From Aegilops tauschii subsp. strangulata (Eukaryota; Streptophyta; Magnoliopsida; Poales; Poaceae), in contig NC_053041.3 in NCBI RefSeq assembly GCF_002575655.3, positions 369,131,054 to 369,195,053 on the forward strand: a stretch of DNA of 64,000 nt, in the 5' to 3' direction. Each line of letters starts with the position of its first letter. The first letter of the stretch is position 1. The notes beneath the pieces are model-generated. The model made no database searches and was not told where the DNA came from. It saw only the letters and a program-made list of their open reading frames with translations. The position numbers and the translations under genes were made by a program. This document shows positions 1-11,752 of the stretch, in pieces.

Positions 1-3000
1 ACGGTGCGCCCGTTGCTGCGGGGAAAAACACCTCAAATTATTCTCCTTATGAGCGAGAAGGAATGATTGAAATGTACGAAAGGGTTGTCTGGCACTGACT
101 TACTTTGGATGATAAGGCAAGAGGATAATTTCCTGGTCCTTATTCTGTAACATGAAGTTTTCGAGGTACTCCCTAGCAGTTTTACACTCAAAGTCGCCGA
201 GACTCAAGAAGGACTCGTGCATGTAGTATGGATCTGCCACACAGATTTGCGAGACTTCTCCCTTCATGACGGAGCTCATATGTAGCGCAAAAAGGCGGAT
301 GGTTGTACAGTCAAGTCGCCTTGTCAGAAACATCTCGAAGATATGCTCAAACCGTAGGAAGAACACCTCCGCAGGCCGTGTGTCGACGTAGCACTTCCCC
401 TCAGGCACACGAGTCGCGTATGTCAGATATCCTGGATCCTTCGAGGCTAGTAGGCTTTTCTCAGTCGACAACACATGGTCGTGCAGTCTCCTGAGATCCC
501 CTGATATTGCCTCCAGCGGTTTCGGCGGTAGCATCGACTCGCCCGTGACATGGAACATGGCCGCACCTTTGATAGGTACACGCTCTTCAAAATCCACTGT
601 CTGGCTGCTATGTGCCCTACCTTGTTTGTAGGCAGCAGAGCCTCTCTTCCCCGGTCTCTTCCTCTCGTTTTTCATAGCTGACCTTCCAGGCCCTTCCTTA
701 ACCCCTGCCCCAGTGTTGTCGGGCTAAGCACTGTACGACCCTCGGCTAGTTGAGCCTGTGTTGAGGCGGCATCTTCAAGCGTGTCTTGTGAGGATTGCAT
801 GAAGAGAGACTTCTTGCAATCCCTGCTAGGATGTTCCTGCCCGGGCAGATCATCCATATCCTCATCAGCATGCTGATAGCCCGAGTCGTCATATGGCTGA
901 CTCATCATATCTAAGTCAATGTCATAGGCGCCTGTATTGAGGAACCGAAGAGGGTCCTCGTCCATCTCATCATCCATTCTTTGTTCTACGGGGGCGATTA
1001 CATCAGCCACTATTGGACCCCCTTCATCACGTCGTCCACCGCTCTCCCCCGGCACTACAGGCGCTGGTAATTGCGTAGGCAGGGTGGTGGTGTTCAAACC
1101 TGCTTGTTGATGTGTGGTTATTGGTGTGCTCTCAGCCGGCTCCAAACGAACAAGATTCTTCGTCCATAGCAGCACCCGACCCTTGCAATTTCCAATCCAC
1201 GGCGGGATCCTGTCGTCCTCTCCCCCTAGCTGTACTGGAGGAGGCAAATCCTCGTGCCCTGATTTCACACTCGACAAGGTAACCCTGAAGTGTCCACCGG
1301 GCATCGGCTGGCCATGGAACGTGAGTTCCAAGGGCTTCGTTATCACTGCCTTTCCCACGTCCACCTTCTGGCCTTTGATCAAGTAGAGTACGGTGCACGG
1401 GGTTTCGTCGGCCTGCAAACACATGTCTGTGGCATAAAACATCCAAAAGGCAACGAAAATGGAAAATTCTAGATATATGTTGGTGCGACATGTAATTACC
1501 ATGAGGGCGTCGAGTTCAGCCAAAGAAGAAGGCCCGCCTAGCGCGCCAGAGGCCGAGGGCGGGCTGCTATGAGCTGGTGCGGGTGTGGGTGTGGGAGCAG
1601 GCGCGGTTGCATGAGCAGGTGATTGTGTGGCGGTGTTGTTCACCGAGTTGCTCCAGACGAAACTGGGCATGGGGAAATCATCTACCATCTAGTCTGGATT
1701 TTCCTTCATCCAGTTGATGATAGCCGGGATCAAGTTAGTAGAAAAATCATTTATGCAGGCATATACAGCTGCAGTGACTGCCTGCTGTAGCAACTCATTT
1801 TTCTCCTCGACTACTTTTTTCGCCTCCTCAGCTGCTTTTTTCTCGAACGCAAGCTTCACCTTCTCGTCAATGTTCGCCAGACTATACTTCTTTTTCTGCT
1901 TCTTGGCCTCCGGGACCTCGTTGTAAAAGACCTTCCACGTGGCGCCATCTTTGGCGCTGTGCACACGTCCATATTGCGGCCGCTGGTCCAAAGGGAGTCC
2001 CTTAAGTTTGTTCAAGGCCCGGTTGAGAGGGGTGTCCCACTTGGGCCTCATCGACGAAGACTGGCTTTCGACTACAAGCTGGTGTTGCTTTTCCTGTAGA
2101 AGGAACATGAACCATTTACAAATGTGTAGTCGACTTGATCAGAATCTAAATGTATGGTGGTAAAAGAATAATTACTAGTATTCTAATCAATTTCCTCGTG
2201 ATCGGGTCTGTGTAAAAAACCTTCTTTTCCTTGTCCCACTTGTAGCGGGCCCTAATGAAGTCACGCTCCAAGGGGTTGGTGAACTTCGTGAAGGGGTCTG
2301 GGAGACCCGCAGCTTCATGTTGCGCGTCCTCCTTATCCCATATGGGCCTTTTGCCAAGGTAGCCACGGCTTCCAAGGCGTTGGTTCCCTGTGTTCCTTTG
2401 CTGAAGGCTCTTGAATTTCGCAGCCTTAGCCTTGGCTGCCTCGGTAGCGCAAGTGTCCTTGAACTTTTGGAACTCCTCTTCCGTAAGTGTCGGATTTTCT
2501 TCCAGAATCTTGGACAAGGGTTCCTTGGCCTCAATATCTCGTTTCACCATCCCTTTCCAGGAGGCCAAATCATTGCCGAACATGCCCATGGCGTGATTGT
2601 TAATCTTTTTCATCTTCGGATCATCCCATGGTTGTTCTATGCTATCATCTCGGTTGGGGAACTTGAATCTCTTATGCAACTTCGTCAGGAGCAACTGCCT
2701 CAAATGTTCTTTACTCCTTAACTCATCGTCGTTGATGCTCGCGCATTCCCATAGGATGCATCCTACTTGGTTCCCATATCACTTGGCGAGGTTCTTCCGG
2801 CTCTAATGGCTCAAAATTTCCAGGGGCCGTCTTTGTGATCACCAGTCGTCTGATGCCGAGTTTGTTAGGTTTTCGTATCCTCTGCTTCTTCTGCTTCTTA
2901 TTTTCGGTAGCGGCTTCGGCTCCGGTACCTTCCCCACCGGTCTCGGCGTCGCCGTCGATGTCGATGTCAGCGTCAGTACCATCATCGAGTCCGCCTTGCA

Positions 3001-3109
3001 AACCTTGACTGTGCTTAGCAGACAAAAAGTCGAGGTACTATTGTTCACCCTCATAATCCATCTCGTCTGCATCTTGGTCAGAAGGTACGGTTTCTTCATT
3101 GTTCGACAT
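1..3109 (-). pseudogene. CACTA-1 second transposon gene, Transposase_24/TNP1-like (partial, broken)
   Basis: This is the second En/Spm gene, whose relatives are thought to bind element ends. The ATG is at 3,107-3,109. The N-terminal exon is acidic and reaches a TAG at 3,038-3,040 and a one-base frameshift near 2,748. The stretch 2,703-2,190 carries the Transposase_24 signature (WKNW/WKGM-like helix, then GSRGYLGKRPIWDKED). The next exon begins at 2,093 after a clean CAG acceptor and contains a lysine-rich EKKAAEEAKK helix. A TAG at 1,689-1,691 interrupts the frame, which continues to 672, followed by a frame change near 674. The region 675-100 is relatively conserved and ends at a GTAAGT donor near 114. 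An acceptor near 20 suggests one more exon at the left edge. Several stops are consistent with CAG to TAG. A C-terminal Ulp1-like protease may follow outside the window, but I cannot see it. Confidence 0.75.
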
Positions 3110-3399
3110 GTTTCTATGATTAAGTCTCCTCGTTTAATTCTAAAATTATAATAAAATGAGAAATGACATAAAAAAGGTCTATGGTTTTCCAGAATGCCAT
3201 TTCATTCCCGTCGCAGCAAATCCCGACACTCGATATGCCTACTTTCTAGCACAAGTCATGCTAAAATTCACGGGAAATTTCACCATGACCTTTGCTAAAA
3301 AGTGGACATATCGAGTGCCTGAAATTCACCAGAATGGAAATGAATCAATATTGCGGTGAATCATAGGCCACTCAGATCATTTACCCTGCACATAACCAT

Positions 3400-3990
3400 C
3401 ATTTTCCAAATATCACATGTGCACTTCAAATATGTCCAAATCACATGTCCACATATCATATAGGGTTCATATAGCAACAATAGCTTTAATTAAAAAATCA
3501 AATAGGAACAATTCTGTTTTTTCTTTAAATACCAATAAAAATCCTTGAATAAAATTTGATACCTAGCTAAATACCAAAAAAATCCTTGAATAAAATTTCT
3601 GTCCTGGTTTGCTACCTAGCTAAATACCAATAAAAATTCCTTGAATAACATTTTTGTCCAAGTCTGATAACCTAGCTAAATTCATAACTAAATTTGAGAC
3701 CTAGGGTTCATAACTAAATTTTATAAATTCATCACCGCAAAATTCATAATTAGGGTTCATACCTAGCTAAATTCATAACTAAATTTGATACCTAGCTAGG
3801 GTTCATAACTAAATTCATCACCGCAAAAAAAATAACTACCTACTGCCCTAACTAAATAGATAACCTAATTAACCTACTGCCCTAACTAAATAGATAACCT
3901 AGTTAACCTACTGTCGTAACTAAATAGATAACCTAATTAACCTACTGCCCTAACTAAAACCTAAGTAAATTAACCTAAGAACCCTAGCTA
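3400..3990. repeat. AT-rich short tandem repeats in the leader intron of the CACTA-1 second gene
   Basis: The stretch holds imperfect repeats built on CTAACTAAAT, CCTAGCTAAAT and AGGGTTCATA, then three to four copies of a roughly 37-bp unit with CTGCCCTAACTAAATAGATA (about 3,838-3,960). No coding sequence is visible. It lies between a GC-rich block (3,990-4,320) and the ATG exon. The minus strand of the block ends in a GTAAGC-type donor, so I infer a 5' non-coding exon followed by a long AT-rich intron. Confidence 0.6.
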
Positions 3991-4320
3991 GAACTCTAAT
4001 GGCAGAGAGAGAGGAGCGGTGGGGGGCTTACAAAGGGTGCAGGGCGAGGAGGCAGGCCCGACAACAGCCGAGGTTGGGAGGGGAGGAAGCAGAGCAAGGA
4101 GGTGTGTCGCATCGGGGCGGGGCGGTGTCGGGGGAGATGGCGCAGCACCGAGGCGAGGCGGGGTCGGGGGAGACGGTGCGACATCGAGGCGGGGCGGGGC
4201 GGGGGCGAGGGCACGGGCTCGGGCGAGGTCGAGGGCACGGGCTCCAGCGGCGACGAGGGGGGAGAAGAGAGAGTGGGGATTTGGGGGGAGAAGCAAAGGC
4301 GGGAAACCGGGGGGGTTAAG
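3990..4320 (-). other. GC-rich, CT-biased probable 5' non-coding exon of the CACTA-1 second gene
   Basis: On the minus strand this is a pyrimidine-rich, CpG-rich leader with repeated CGCCCCGCC-like units and a splice-donor-like TTT|GTAAGCC near 4,030. Open frames exist on both strands and in several phases, which is typical of composition rather than coding. I see no protein family in any of them. It could also contain the promoter. Confidence 0.4.
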
Positions 4321-4500
4321 TCAACATAGCAGCAACGCGTTTCTCCAAGAAGCACTACTGCTATCAACAGTAGCTATAGCGCGTTTTACCAAACAGTAGC
4401 TATAGCGCGTTTTACCAAACAGCGCTACTGCTATCTAATGTAGCTATAGCGCTTTTCCAGAAAGGCGCTACTACTATCACTAGTAGCTATAGCAGTTTTC
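4320..4500. promoter_or_regulatory. Internal array of CACTA subterminal-like motifs
   Basis: At least six direct and inverted copies of AGTAGCTATAGCGC or GCGCTACTGCTAT occur here. They resemble the TAGCAGTAGCGC motifs at the element terminus (8,990-9,380). The array lies between the end of TNP2 and the GC-rich leader of the second gene. In En/Spm the element-encoded DNA-binding protein recognises subterminal repeats. An internal array could be an autoregulatory binding site or the remains of a nested CACTA end. This is inference. Confidence 0.5.
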
Positions 4501-4764
4501 ATGTTTGTTTCTTCTATTTTCTTTTTGTTTATTTTCTTTTCCTTTTCTTTTCTTCTTTTTCTTTTCTTTCCTTTTTCCGAGAGCAGGAACGAAGGGAAGG
4601 TGATACAATGTATATAACTAAGGCGATATATATTGCATCATTTGATGGTTAAGTATGCATACAAAATAGGAACATATATATACATCATTTGACTCATGCA
4701 TAACGGTTAAGTGTGTACACAAATAGGAACATATATATTTCATCATTTGACCCATAACGGTTTC

Positions 4765-7700
4765 TCAGCTTCGACATTTTCGTTTTTGAGTGAGCTTCTT
4801 TCCCTTCTTGTTCGTTGACGAATAATTGAGCCCCTCATTGTGACTTTTCCTTTTCCATGGAGTACGATCTTTCTTAGGTAATGTAGTATTGATTCTTCTT
4901 TTGACGTATACTTCATCTTCATCGTCATCTTCCCTCACTGGGTTGTCGTACTGGTCGTAGTCTTCCTCGTTGGCGTCTCCATCCATTCCAATGATGTTCC
5001 TTTTGCCTCTCCTCATGACAACACGGCAACGATTGCTCTGGTCTGCTATGAAGAAGCATTGTGTCACGTGATTAGCGTGTACCTATGGCTCGTTTTTGAC
5101 GATGGCGTTCACGGTACCGCTCTTGGCGTCGGGTATAGTCAATGTAGTGAAATACTGGTTTTCTCTTCCGACGTTCTTAGCCCATCTGACACGAAACATC
5201 ATCGCGCTGTGCAGTCCAGAGTAGTCAAGCTCCCAGATCTCCTCGACCTTCCCGTAAAATCTCTCAGTTGCACCGTTGTCGCTGCCGGTCATGCATTCCA
5301 TCGTCACCTTGAGTTCTAAAAATCACTGTTCATATCTTTGGCCTCCGTGTAGAACATGTATCCATTGATATCGTATGCCTGATAGGTGACGAGGTTGGGC
5401 GAGGGGCCATGTGCTAAGGCGTATATGAGCAATCCGTCCTTAGAGCCCTCTTCCAGGGGATTAGCAAGAATATGCTCTTTGAACAAATGCAGGAAAGTGG
5501 AGTTGTGCTCTCTAGTAACTTGGCGTCCATCCTGCATACCCCCCGGTCACGATACTTCTTTGTGATAGTTTCTTTGTGCAGTGTCACGAAAGGATCTACC
5601 TGGTCTAGGTGTTGTAGCACTACCAAGTTCCCTTTGTCAAAGTCGTTGCGTCAATGTGAGTAGGCCACATGCAGTTCCCTACGACCGTTGGAGTGACCTT
5701 CTCCTTCGAGCCTCCCAACGTGCTTCTTAACAGGCAAACCAACACCAGGCGGACGGTCTGCGCCATATAGAAAATTCTTGCAGAAAGAGATGCACTCTTG
5801 TGTCAGATAGCTATGGACGATGCTTCCATCCGGACGGGACATGTTACAAACGAATCCTTTGATGATCCCATTCATCCTCTCGAACGACATCATGTTGTGC
5901 AAGAATGACGACCCCAGGTCTATTATGTCGTCCACAATATGGACACATAGATGCACCATGACGTCAAAGAACGCGGGCGGGAAGTACATCTCAAGCTCAT
6001 TTAGTATCACAATGATCTCTTCTTGTAGCCTTTGGAGCTGCTTCACACTTATCGACTTTTGAGAGATGACATCGAAAAAGTTGCAGAGTCCAGTAAGCGT
6101 GTCACGGACGTGCTTGTCCATTATCCGTCTAAGGGTAACAGGTAGTATCTGCGTCATCATCACATGACAGTCATGGGACTTCATCCCACTGAACCTTTTC
6201 TTCTTCGTGTCTAGAAATCTGCTTATCTTCCCACACTAACCGGAACTGACTTTGACTCCGGTAAGGCACTTGAAGAATTGATCGATCTCAGCCAGACTTA
6301 AGGTGAAGCAAGAAGGGGGGCAATAATCCTCTTCCTCTACTTTTTTGCCCTTCTTTTCCCATGCCTCTGTCTCCGTCTCTGTCTCCTCTGACTTTTTACG
6401 GGGCGGCATGTGCAGATCTGCCCTGATTTTACAATCTTGCAAGTCTTTTCTTGCGTTCGACCCATCCTTGGTCTTATCCGGCATGTTTATCAGTGCCGCA
6501 AGCAAGCTCTCAAGGACATTCTTACATATATGCATTTGATCAAGGCAATGAGGCGTGTCGAGTTTGTGCCAGTACTCCAAGTCCCAGAAGACAGACCACG
6601 TCTTCCATACCTTCAGCAGCGGCTCCGGTGCCTTTTTCATCGTCTTTCCCGGTGCGGGGCACTGTTCCCAGTTTTTCAACAGCTCATCGATTTCGACGTT
6701 GTTCCGCTTACGTGGGGGTCCTCGATGCTCAGCCTCACCATTGAATGGATCTCCACGTTTCTCCATGGGTCGTCCTTCTCGAGCCATCTTCGATGCCCCA
6801 TGTACACGATTTTCCCAGACCCGTCATCTTTCGTTGACATTAGCTGCTGAGACGTCCTATCATCCATGCACCGCGTGCATCCACAATATCCATGGCACAC
6901 CTGGCATGCGACATATCCGTAACCGAGATAGTCGTGCACCGTCGTGATCAGCGCGGATCTCATATAGAAATACTCGCCTTTGCTGGCGTCCCATGTCTTG
7001 GCCGGTGTTTTCCATAACGTGTCTAACTCCTCTTGAAGTAGCCCAAGATACTGATTAATATTATTTCCCGGTTATTTCGGCCCTTGAATCAGCATGCTCA
7101 TGTGTATGTACTTCGATTTCATGCACAACTAGGGGGGTTGTACATCCATACAAACACGGGCCATGTGCTATGGTTGGTGTTTTGGTTGCCAAACGGATTC
7201 ATGCCATCGGTACACGCGCCGAGCATGATGTTCCTTGCATCACATGTGAAATACCGATATTTGGCGTTGAACGCTCCCCACTGGCTTCCATCCATGAGGT
7301 GTCTCAGCTTCGGATCATCTCCATCGCCGGGCTTTGTCCTCTCCGCGTGCCAACGCATGAGCTTTGCTTCCTTGGGATCTACAAAATAACGTTACAAACG
7401 GGGAGTGATCGGTAAGTACCATACAACTTTCTGGGGAGATTTCTTCCCAGCCTTCTTGTATCGAGAAGCATTGCACACCGGACAGCTGTTTTTTCGCGTG
7501 CTCCTTCCGATAAATTATGCAATCGTTGATTAATACATGGTATCTAACGTGCGGCAAATCAAGAGGGCGCATGATCTTCTTGGCCTCATCCACACTAGTA
7601 GGACATAGATTCCCCGCAGGAAGAACATCCTTTAGGTACTTGAGAAGCTCATCGAGGCTAGTGTCAGTCCATTTGTTTTTAGCCTTTGTCTTCAGGAGTT

Positions 7701-8315
7701 CGAGCGTGAAACTAAAGCGGATCACCTCGGTATTGCAACCATCATACAATGGAGTGTTCGAGTCTACCACCAGTTGCTGCAGCTTGGCCTCCTCTCTGGA
7801 AGCAGCTCCGTCAGTAGTCATCTTCTTGCGAAGCAGTGCTTGAACTTGAGGGTCCCGCACGATTGAACTTAGTACCGACGAAGTCTGCAGTGTGGAGTCC
7901 ATGTTTTCTCCGCCGCAATGTCCGGACCCTTCTCTGCCGCCATGTCCGGCCTCTTCCCTGCCGCCATGTCCGGCTCCTTCTCTGCCGCCATGTCCGGCCT
8001 CTTTCCCACTGCCATGTACGGCCCCTTCTCCACCGCTATTATCGGTCATCTCTTTGTCTTGCCCCATGTTGTCATTGCCTGCCCGTCGGCGTCCTCAACA
8101 TCATCATCCTCATCTTCAGTTGTCCACCGAGTATAGCCATCCATGAAACCAGTCATGAGCAGGTGCACCATCACATGACCATCGTCATAGGGGTCAAGCC
8201 AAACTCCTCCTTTGCATCTTCGACACGGACATAAAATCTCTGTCAGGTTATTTTCTTTCATGTCCTGCACCACCGATCGCAACCACCTATCCACCATCGT
8301 TCCACTGACCATCAT
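4765..8315 (-). pseudogene. CACTA-1 TNP2-type transposase (pseudogene)
   Basis: This is the catalytic transposase of En/Spm elements. Domains in order on the minus strand are: Transpos_assoc near 8,300-8,150 (CPCRRCKGG, then HLLMTGFMDGYTRW); a Gly/His-rich repeat; the TNP2 core around 7,750-6,240 (GACTDGMNPFG, NTNHSTWPV, CHGYCGCTRC, LDQMHICKNVLESLL); DUF4218 around 6,210-5,650 (KSHDCHVMMTQILPV, FFPPAFFDVMVHL); DUF4216 around 5,450-5,090 (YQAYDINGYMFYTEAKD, KVEEIWELDY); and a basic tail ending at 4,765. Breaks include frame changes near 8,060, 7,480, 7,120, 6,760 and 5,540, and stops at 7,392-7,394, 7,072-7,074 and about 6,236. The start at 8,315 is the first ATG before the Transpos_assoc motif. 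It cannot make a full transposase. Confidence 0.9.
7905..8040 (-). repeat. 24-bp coding minisatellite inside the TNP2 pseudogene
   Basis: About five tandem copies of a 24-bp unit encode the peptide GHGGREGA with small changes. The period is a multiple of three, so copy-number change keeps the frame. It separates the Transpos_assoc region from the TNP2 core. Confidence 0.75.
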
Positions 8316-8474
8316 GAACGCTTGCACGGTAATAATAAACAAATTGATTATAAAAATGCATGCATGCATCAAAATCATACAAAAATTCGGCATGACCTTC
8401 CCAGAAAATAAGACATATAGAGTTTGCCCGGAATTCGCCGAAACAAAAATAAATCGACATTTCGGCAAAACATA

Positions 8475-8990
8475 GGCAACTCACAAGCACAATTCGGCGG
8501 CAACTCATGCCACACACACAATTTCCATCATATAGCCGATTATGTCATATCGCACACATACACATATTTCCATTCTTGCAAAAGCATAAATTTTTAATCA
8601 CCTATCTAGAGATCGAGCACGGTGATGATGATGTCGATAGGTGTCGCCACACACACCTATGGAATGATCAAAAGTGGACAAAGCACTTCTTGAAAAGGCT
8701 AGATCTAGTTAGGGAGGTACATAGGTCACTTCACTAAATGCTAGATCTACCTAGCTAGCTAGTTTGGGAGGAGACAAGTTCAACTAGTCGAGGGGGAGGA
8801 AAAAGAGAAAGGAGATGCATTAATGGAGGTGGTGTAGTTAGCTAGGAGTAATAAAGAGAGAGAAATATAGGTAGAAGAAGGAGGGTAATGGGGGGAGAAG
8901 TGGTGGGAAGAAGCAAAGTGAGGGAGAGAGGAGGTGGGAGCTAGGGGAAAGTGAAGGAAGAGAGGATGGGGGAGGGGAGGAAAAAGGTGG
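8475..8990. other. Probable promoter and 5' leader region of CACTA-1 TNP2; no gene seen
   Basis: The right half (about 8,760-8,990) is purine-rich on the plus strand, hence CT-rich in the sense of TNP2, as is common in plant 5' leaders. I see no coding motif and no convincing TATA box. The stretch sits between the start of TNP2 and the subterminal repeats. Confidence 0.45.
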
Positions 8991-9380
8991 TATGGCTGCG
9001 GTTTAGCAGTAGCGTTGGGTGTAAAACACGCTGCTTCTAATAAGATAGCAGTAGCGCGCTTCTGGAAGAGGCGCTACTGCTAAGCGGGGCCCGCCATGTG
9101 GCCAGGTTCAAAATTAGCAGTAGCGCCCTGCAAAAAAAAGCACGCTACTCCTATTACATTAGCAGTAGCGCGGTTAATGTGGGCGCGCTACTGCTAAACC
9201 TAGCGTGGCGGGAACAGTCGGGCAATTTTAGTAGTAGCATGGTTCTACCGAGCCGTGCTACTGCTAAGTCAGTAGCAGTAGCGCCTGTTTATGGCATGTG
9301 CTACTGCAAATTAGCAGTAGCGCCCCTTCTTGTCCAACGCTACTGCTAAGATTCTGTGTATAAGGTTTTCCCTAGTAGTG
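8990..9380. repeat. CACTA-1 subterminal repeats and terminus
   Basis: Roughly a dozen copies of TAGCAGTAGCG occur in both orientations, several arranged as small hairpins in which AGCAGTAGCGC is followed closely by GCGCTACTGCT. The array runs into the terminal CACTACTAGGG (reverse complement, ending at 9,380). This is the canonical transposase-binding architecture of CACTA ends. Confidence 0.9.
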
Positions 9381-9656
9381 ACATGATAAAATCTTGAAAT
9401 TTTTACACAATGAGATAAAACAAATATTCTACAGTGTGGTAATTTTTTTAGAATTTTTGGAGTTAATTAGCAGTAGCGCCCCTTCTTATCCAGTGTGTTG
9501 ATTAGCAGTAGCGCCCCTTCTTGTCCAGCGCTACTGCTAATATTCTGTGTATAAGGTTTTCCCTAGTAGTGACATGATAAAATCTTGAAATTTTTACACA
9601 ATAAGATAAAACAAATATTCTACAGTGTGGTAATTTTTTTAGAATTTTTGGAGTTA
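9310..9656. repeat. 191-bp offset tandem duplication across the CACTA-1 terminus and flank
   Basis: Positions 9,310-9,465 recur at 9,501-9,656 with only a few differences (for example CCAACG versus CCAGCG, and ACAATGAG versus ACAATAAG). Each copy contains the last 71 bp of the element plus about 85 bp of host flank. Between them, 9,466-9,500 is a third partial copy of the ATTAGCAGTAGCGCCCCTTCTT motif. The second terminus ends at 9,571. Confidence 0.9.
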
Positions 9657-10341
9657 GAGAAGTATGAATCTTCTTGCATTCTTTACACAATGTCCTGTTT
9701 AGACAGATTGCTGTTATGTTTGCATATGTTTGCTTGTTTAATGATTCTATTTGATTATAGGACTATTAAATATGAAGAGGCGTAGTATGCAATGTTAAAT
9801 AATAATTTTAGTGATTTTCTACAGTAGAGAATGATAAGGTTTTTGCATTGATTTATACTAACTCATCTCATGAGTTCTTGTTGAGTTTTGTGTGGATGAA
9901 GTTTTTGAGATTTAGGGAAACCGTGATATGATAGGAATGAAGAAGACACAAGAGCTCAAGCTTGGGGATGCCCAAGGCATCCCAAAGTAATATTTCAAGA
10001 AGTCTCAAGCATCTAAGCTTGGGGATGCCCCGGTAGGCATCCCACCTTTCTTCATCCACAATTATCAGTTAGTATCGGTTGAGCCTAAGTTTTTGCTTAT
10101 TCACATGAGTTGTGCTATTCTTGGAATGTCATTTTATTTTGTTTTGCTTGCTGTTTTAATAAAATACTTAGATCTGAAAGTTTTTTTAGAGATAGTCCTT
10201 AATAGCTACCCATTTAGTTAACTACTCGCTTGACCTTCACTTATATCTTTTTGGAGTAGTTTGTCGAACACTCTCATGCTTCACTTAAATTATTTTGTGA
10301 GTTGATACTAGTGACGAAAATTTGCACAAGCTTTGACCTAA
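9572..10341. mobile_element. Host LTR-retrotransposon non-coding internal region, left part
   Basis: This flank contains paired stretches of the form AAGCTTGGGGATGCCC followed by GGCATCCCA (near 9,957-9,986 and 10,015-10,043) in an AT-rich context. From memory this resembles the region downstream of pol in Triticeae Athila/Sabrina-like gypsy elements. The family name is tentative. No coding frame is visible. It continues after CACTA-2 at 63,645, so CACTA-2 interrupts it. A TAA target duplication lies at 10,339-10,341. Confidence 0.6.
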
Positions 10342-10900
10342 CACTACTGCAGGATGCTGCTAACGCGACACTACGATCAGAGACCCTTCGACAAAACTGT
10401 GCGCGATGCAATAATCGCAAACGGTGTTGTAAAATAACCGTCAAAAAAGGTGCAAAACATTTGCGATGGCGGGCACATCAAACACGGTTCAGATTTTAGT
10501 TACGTGTGCGATGCTGGGCATACGGTTGATCCATACGAACCATTTGCGATTAGACAGAACAACAGAAATGGGCAGCCATATCAATGTGTGTGCAATATAC
10601 GGCATACCAGTTCGCTCCGATGAACTGTTTGCGATGATCGAGGTGAACACAAACGATTCGGCGTAACAAGATGTGTGTGATACCCGGCAAACAGGTCGGT
10701 AATCAGAATTGTGTGCGATCATTGTAGACAGCTCATACGGTCTTTTTTTGTGAATTGTTTGCTCATCAAGGCACATAGTTCAACAAACCAACATGTGGGC
10801 GATAATGTACAAGATCAATGTCGAATACGTATTACTAACCGTTTGCGATGAGATTGATAGGATAAACAGAGATAACAAATTAATATGAGCGAATGGAAAC
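10342..10900. repeat. CACTA-2 left terminus and subterminal region
   Basis: After the terminal CACTACTGCAGG come many copies of TTTGCGAT, TGTGTGCGAT and AACGGT-like words. The region aligns by eye over more than 300 bp, with scattered differences, to the reverse complement of 54,850-55,236, the matching end of CACTA-3. This shows that the two elements belong to one family. Confidence 0.85.
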
Positions 10901-10924
10901 AGAGATATGTACAGTCTGCTTAAT

Positions 10925-11299
10925 TTAGTCCTTCTTCTTCTTGTTGTTGTTGTTGGATGGCCCCGCGACATCGTCTTGGCAAGGACGCTTCTTGCCGCTG
11001 ACGGTTGTCTTTTCATCGCCGCCACCGTTGTCATCGTCGTTGCTGTCGTCGTCCTCCTCCTTGTTCGACCATTCCTCCTCGTCATCATCGTCGTCCTCTT
11101 CTCCGTCCTCCGACGGCTCCTCGTCCGTCTGGTTGTCGTTTGACGACTCCGGAGGCGGCATCCCTTCCATGATCCGGATATAATCGAGGTCAGGGCTTGA
11201 CGCTGGACTCATGGAAGACGAGAGGGATGATTCCGATGTTGACCTATCATCGGGTGCCAGACTGCTGGCCGAACTGTCGTCCTCGCTGTCGCTCGACAT
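10925..11299 (-). CDS. Acidic, serine-rich protein with lysine tail (CACTA-2 cargo)
   Basis: The open frame gives about 124 residues from the ATG at 11,297-11,299 to a TAA at 10,925. An in-frame upstream ATG at 11,395 exists, but the lower one gives the more uniform composition. The protein begins MSSDSEDDSSASS, has a central acidic run (EEDDDDDEEEW) and ends with a basic NNNNKKKKD tail that could act as a nuclear signal. No catalytic domain is seen. It lies 450 bp downstream of the GRF gene on the same strand. A CCAAT box near 11,496 and an ATTATATC near 11,440 could be promoter elements. I do not recognise its function. The frame is intact. Confidence 0.55.
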   Translation of the reverse strand: MSSDSEDDSSASSLAPDDRSTSESSLSSSMSPASSPDLDYIRIMEGMPPPESSNDNQTDEEPSEDGEEDDDDDEEEWSNKEEDDDSNDDDNGGGDEKTTVSGKKRPCQDDVAGPSNNNNKKKKD

Positions 11300-11752
11300 G
11301 GCTACAGAGTGTGTGCCAGTGTGTAGCGCAGCCTGCCGGGGACGATGAAGATGGTGGACACTTAAGCGGGGTATGCAGAGAAGAGGAAATGCCAATTGAA
11401 GCGGGGGTTGATGTATTATCTAACCGCTGATATAATGAACCGCAATTATTTGTGCCCAGTCGCTCCAAATTCACGGGGTTGCGCAGGACTCCTATTGGCT
11501 GGTTTATTTTTTCAGGACAAAAATAAGGAACGAGTTTTGGGATTATGCACCGGTACCGGTACAACGGAGTAGGACAGTTGGCAAGCAATACATTGAGCTC
11601 TTCTTATTGATAAAGCCAGTAATAATCAAACTACAAAGGAACAGAAAAAAAGACAAAGGAAAATATCTGCATGAATCTTCGCGTAACATCAATGGCATAG
11701 GACCTAGATGTGCATTACTTAGAGCACGTCTAGCTTTGCTTTAGCAATACTG

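Larger units (their letters stand above)
1..9380 (-). mobile_element. CACTA-1, En/Spm-type DNA transposon (5' part; left end outside window)
   Basis: The element ends at 9,380 with the reverse complement of CACTACTAGGGAAAACC, the typical CACTA start, and the last 390 bp inside it are packed with direct and inverted copies of a TAGCAGTAGCGC motif. Reading leftward on the minus strand come a TNP2 transposase pseudogene and then a Transposase_24-type gene, which is the normal En/Spm order. The other terminus lies before position 1, so the 3-bp target duplication cannot be checked. All coding parts carry stops or frameshifts, so this copy looks non-autonomous. The element is inserted in an LTR-retrotransposon internal region. 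Confidence 0.9.

Noticed and set aside
3999..4399. Three overlapping arginine/glycine-rich plus-strand frames.
   Set aside because: They are mirror frames of a CT-rich leader on the minus strand with short GC repeats. There is no conserved segment.
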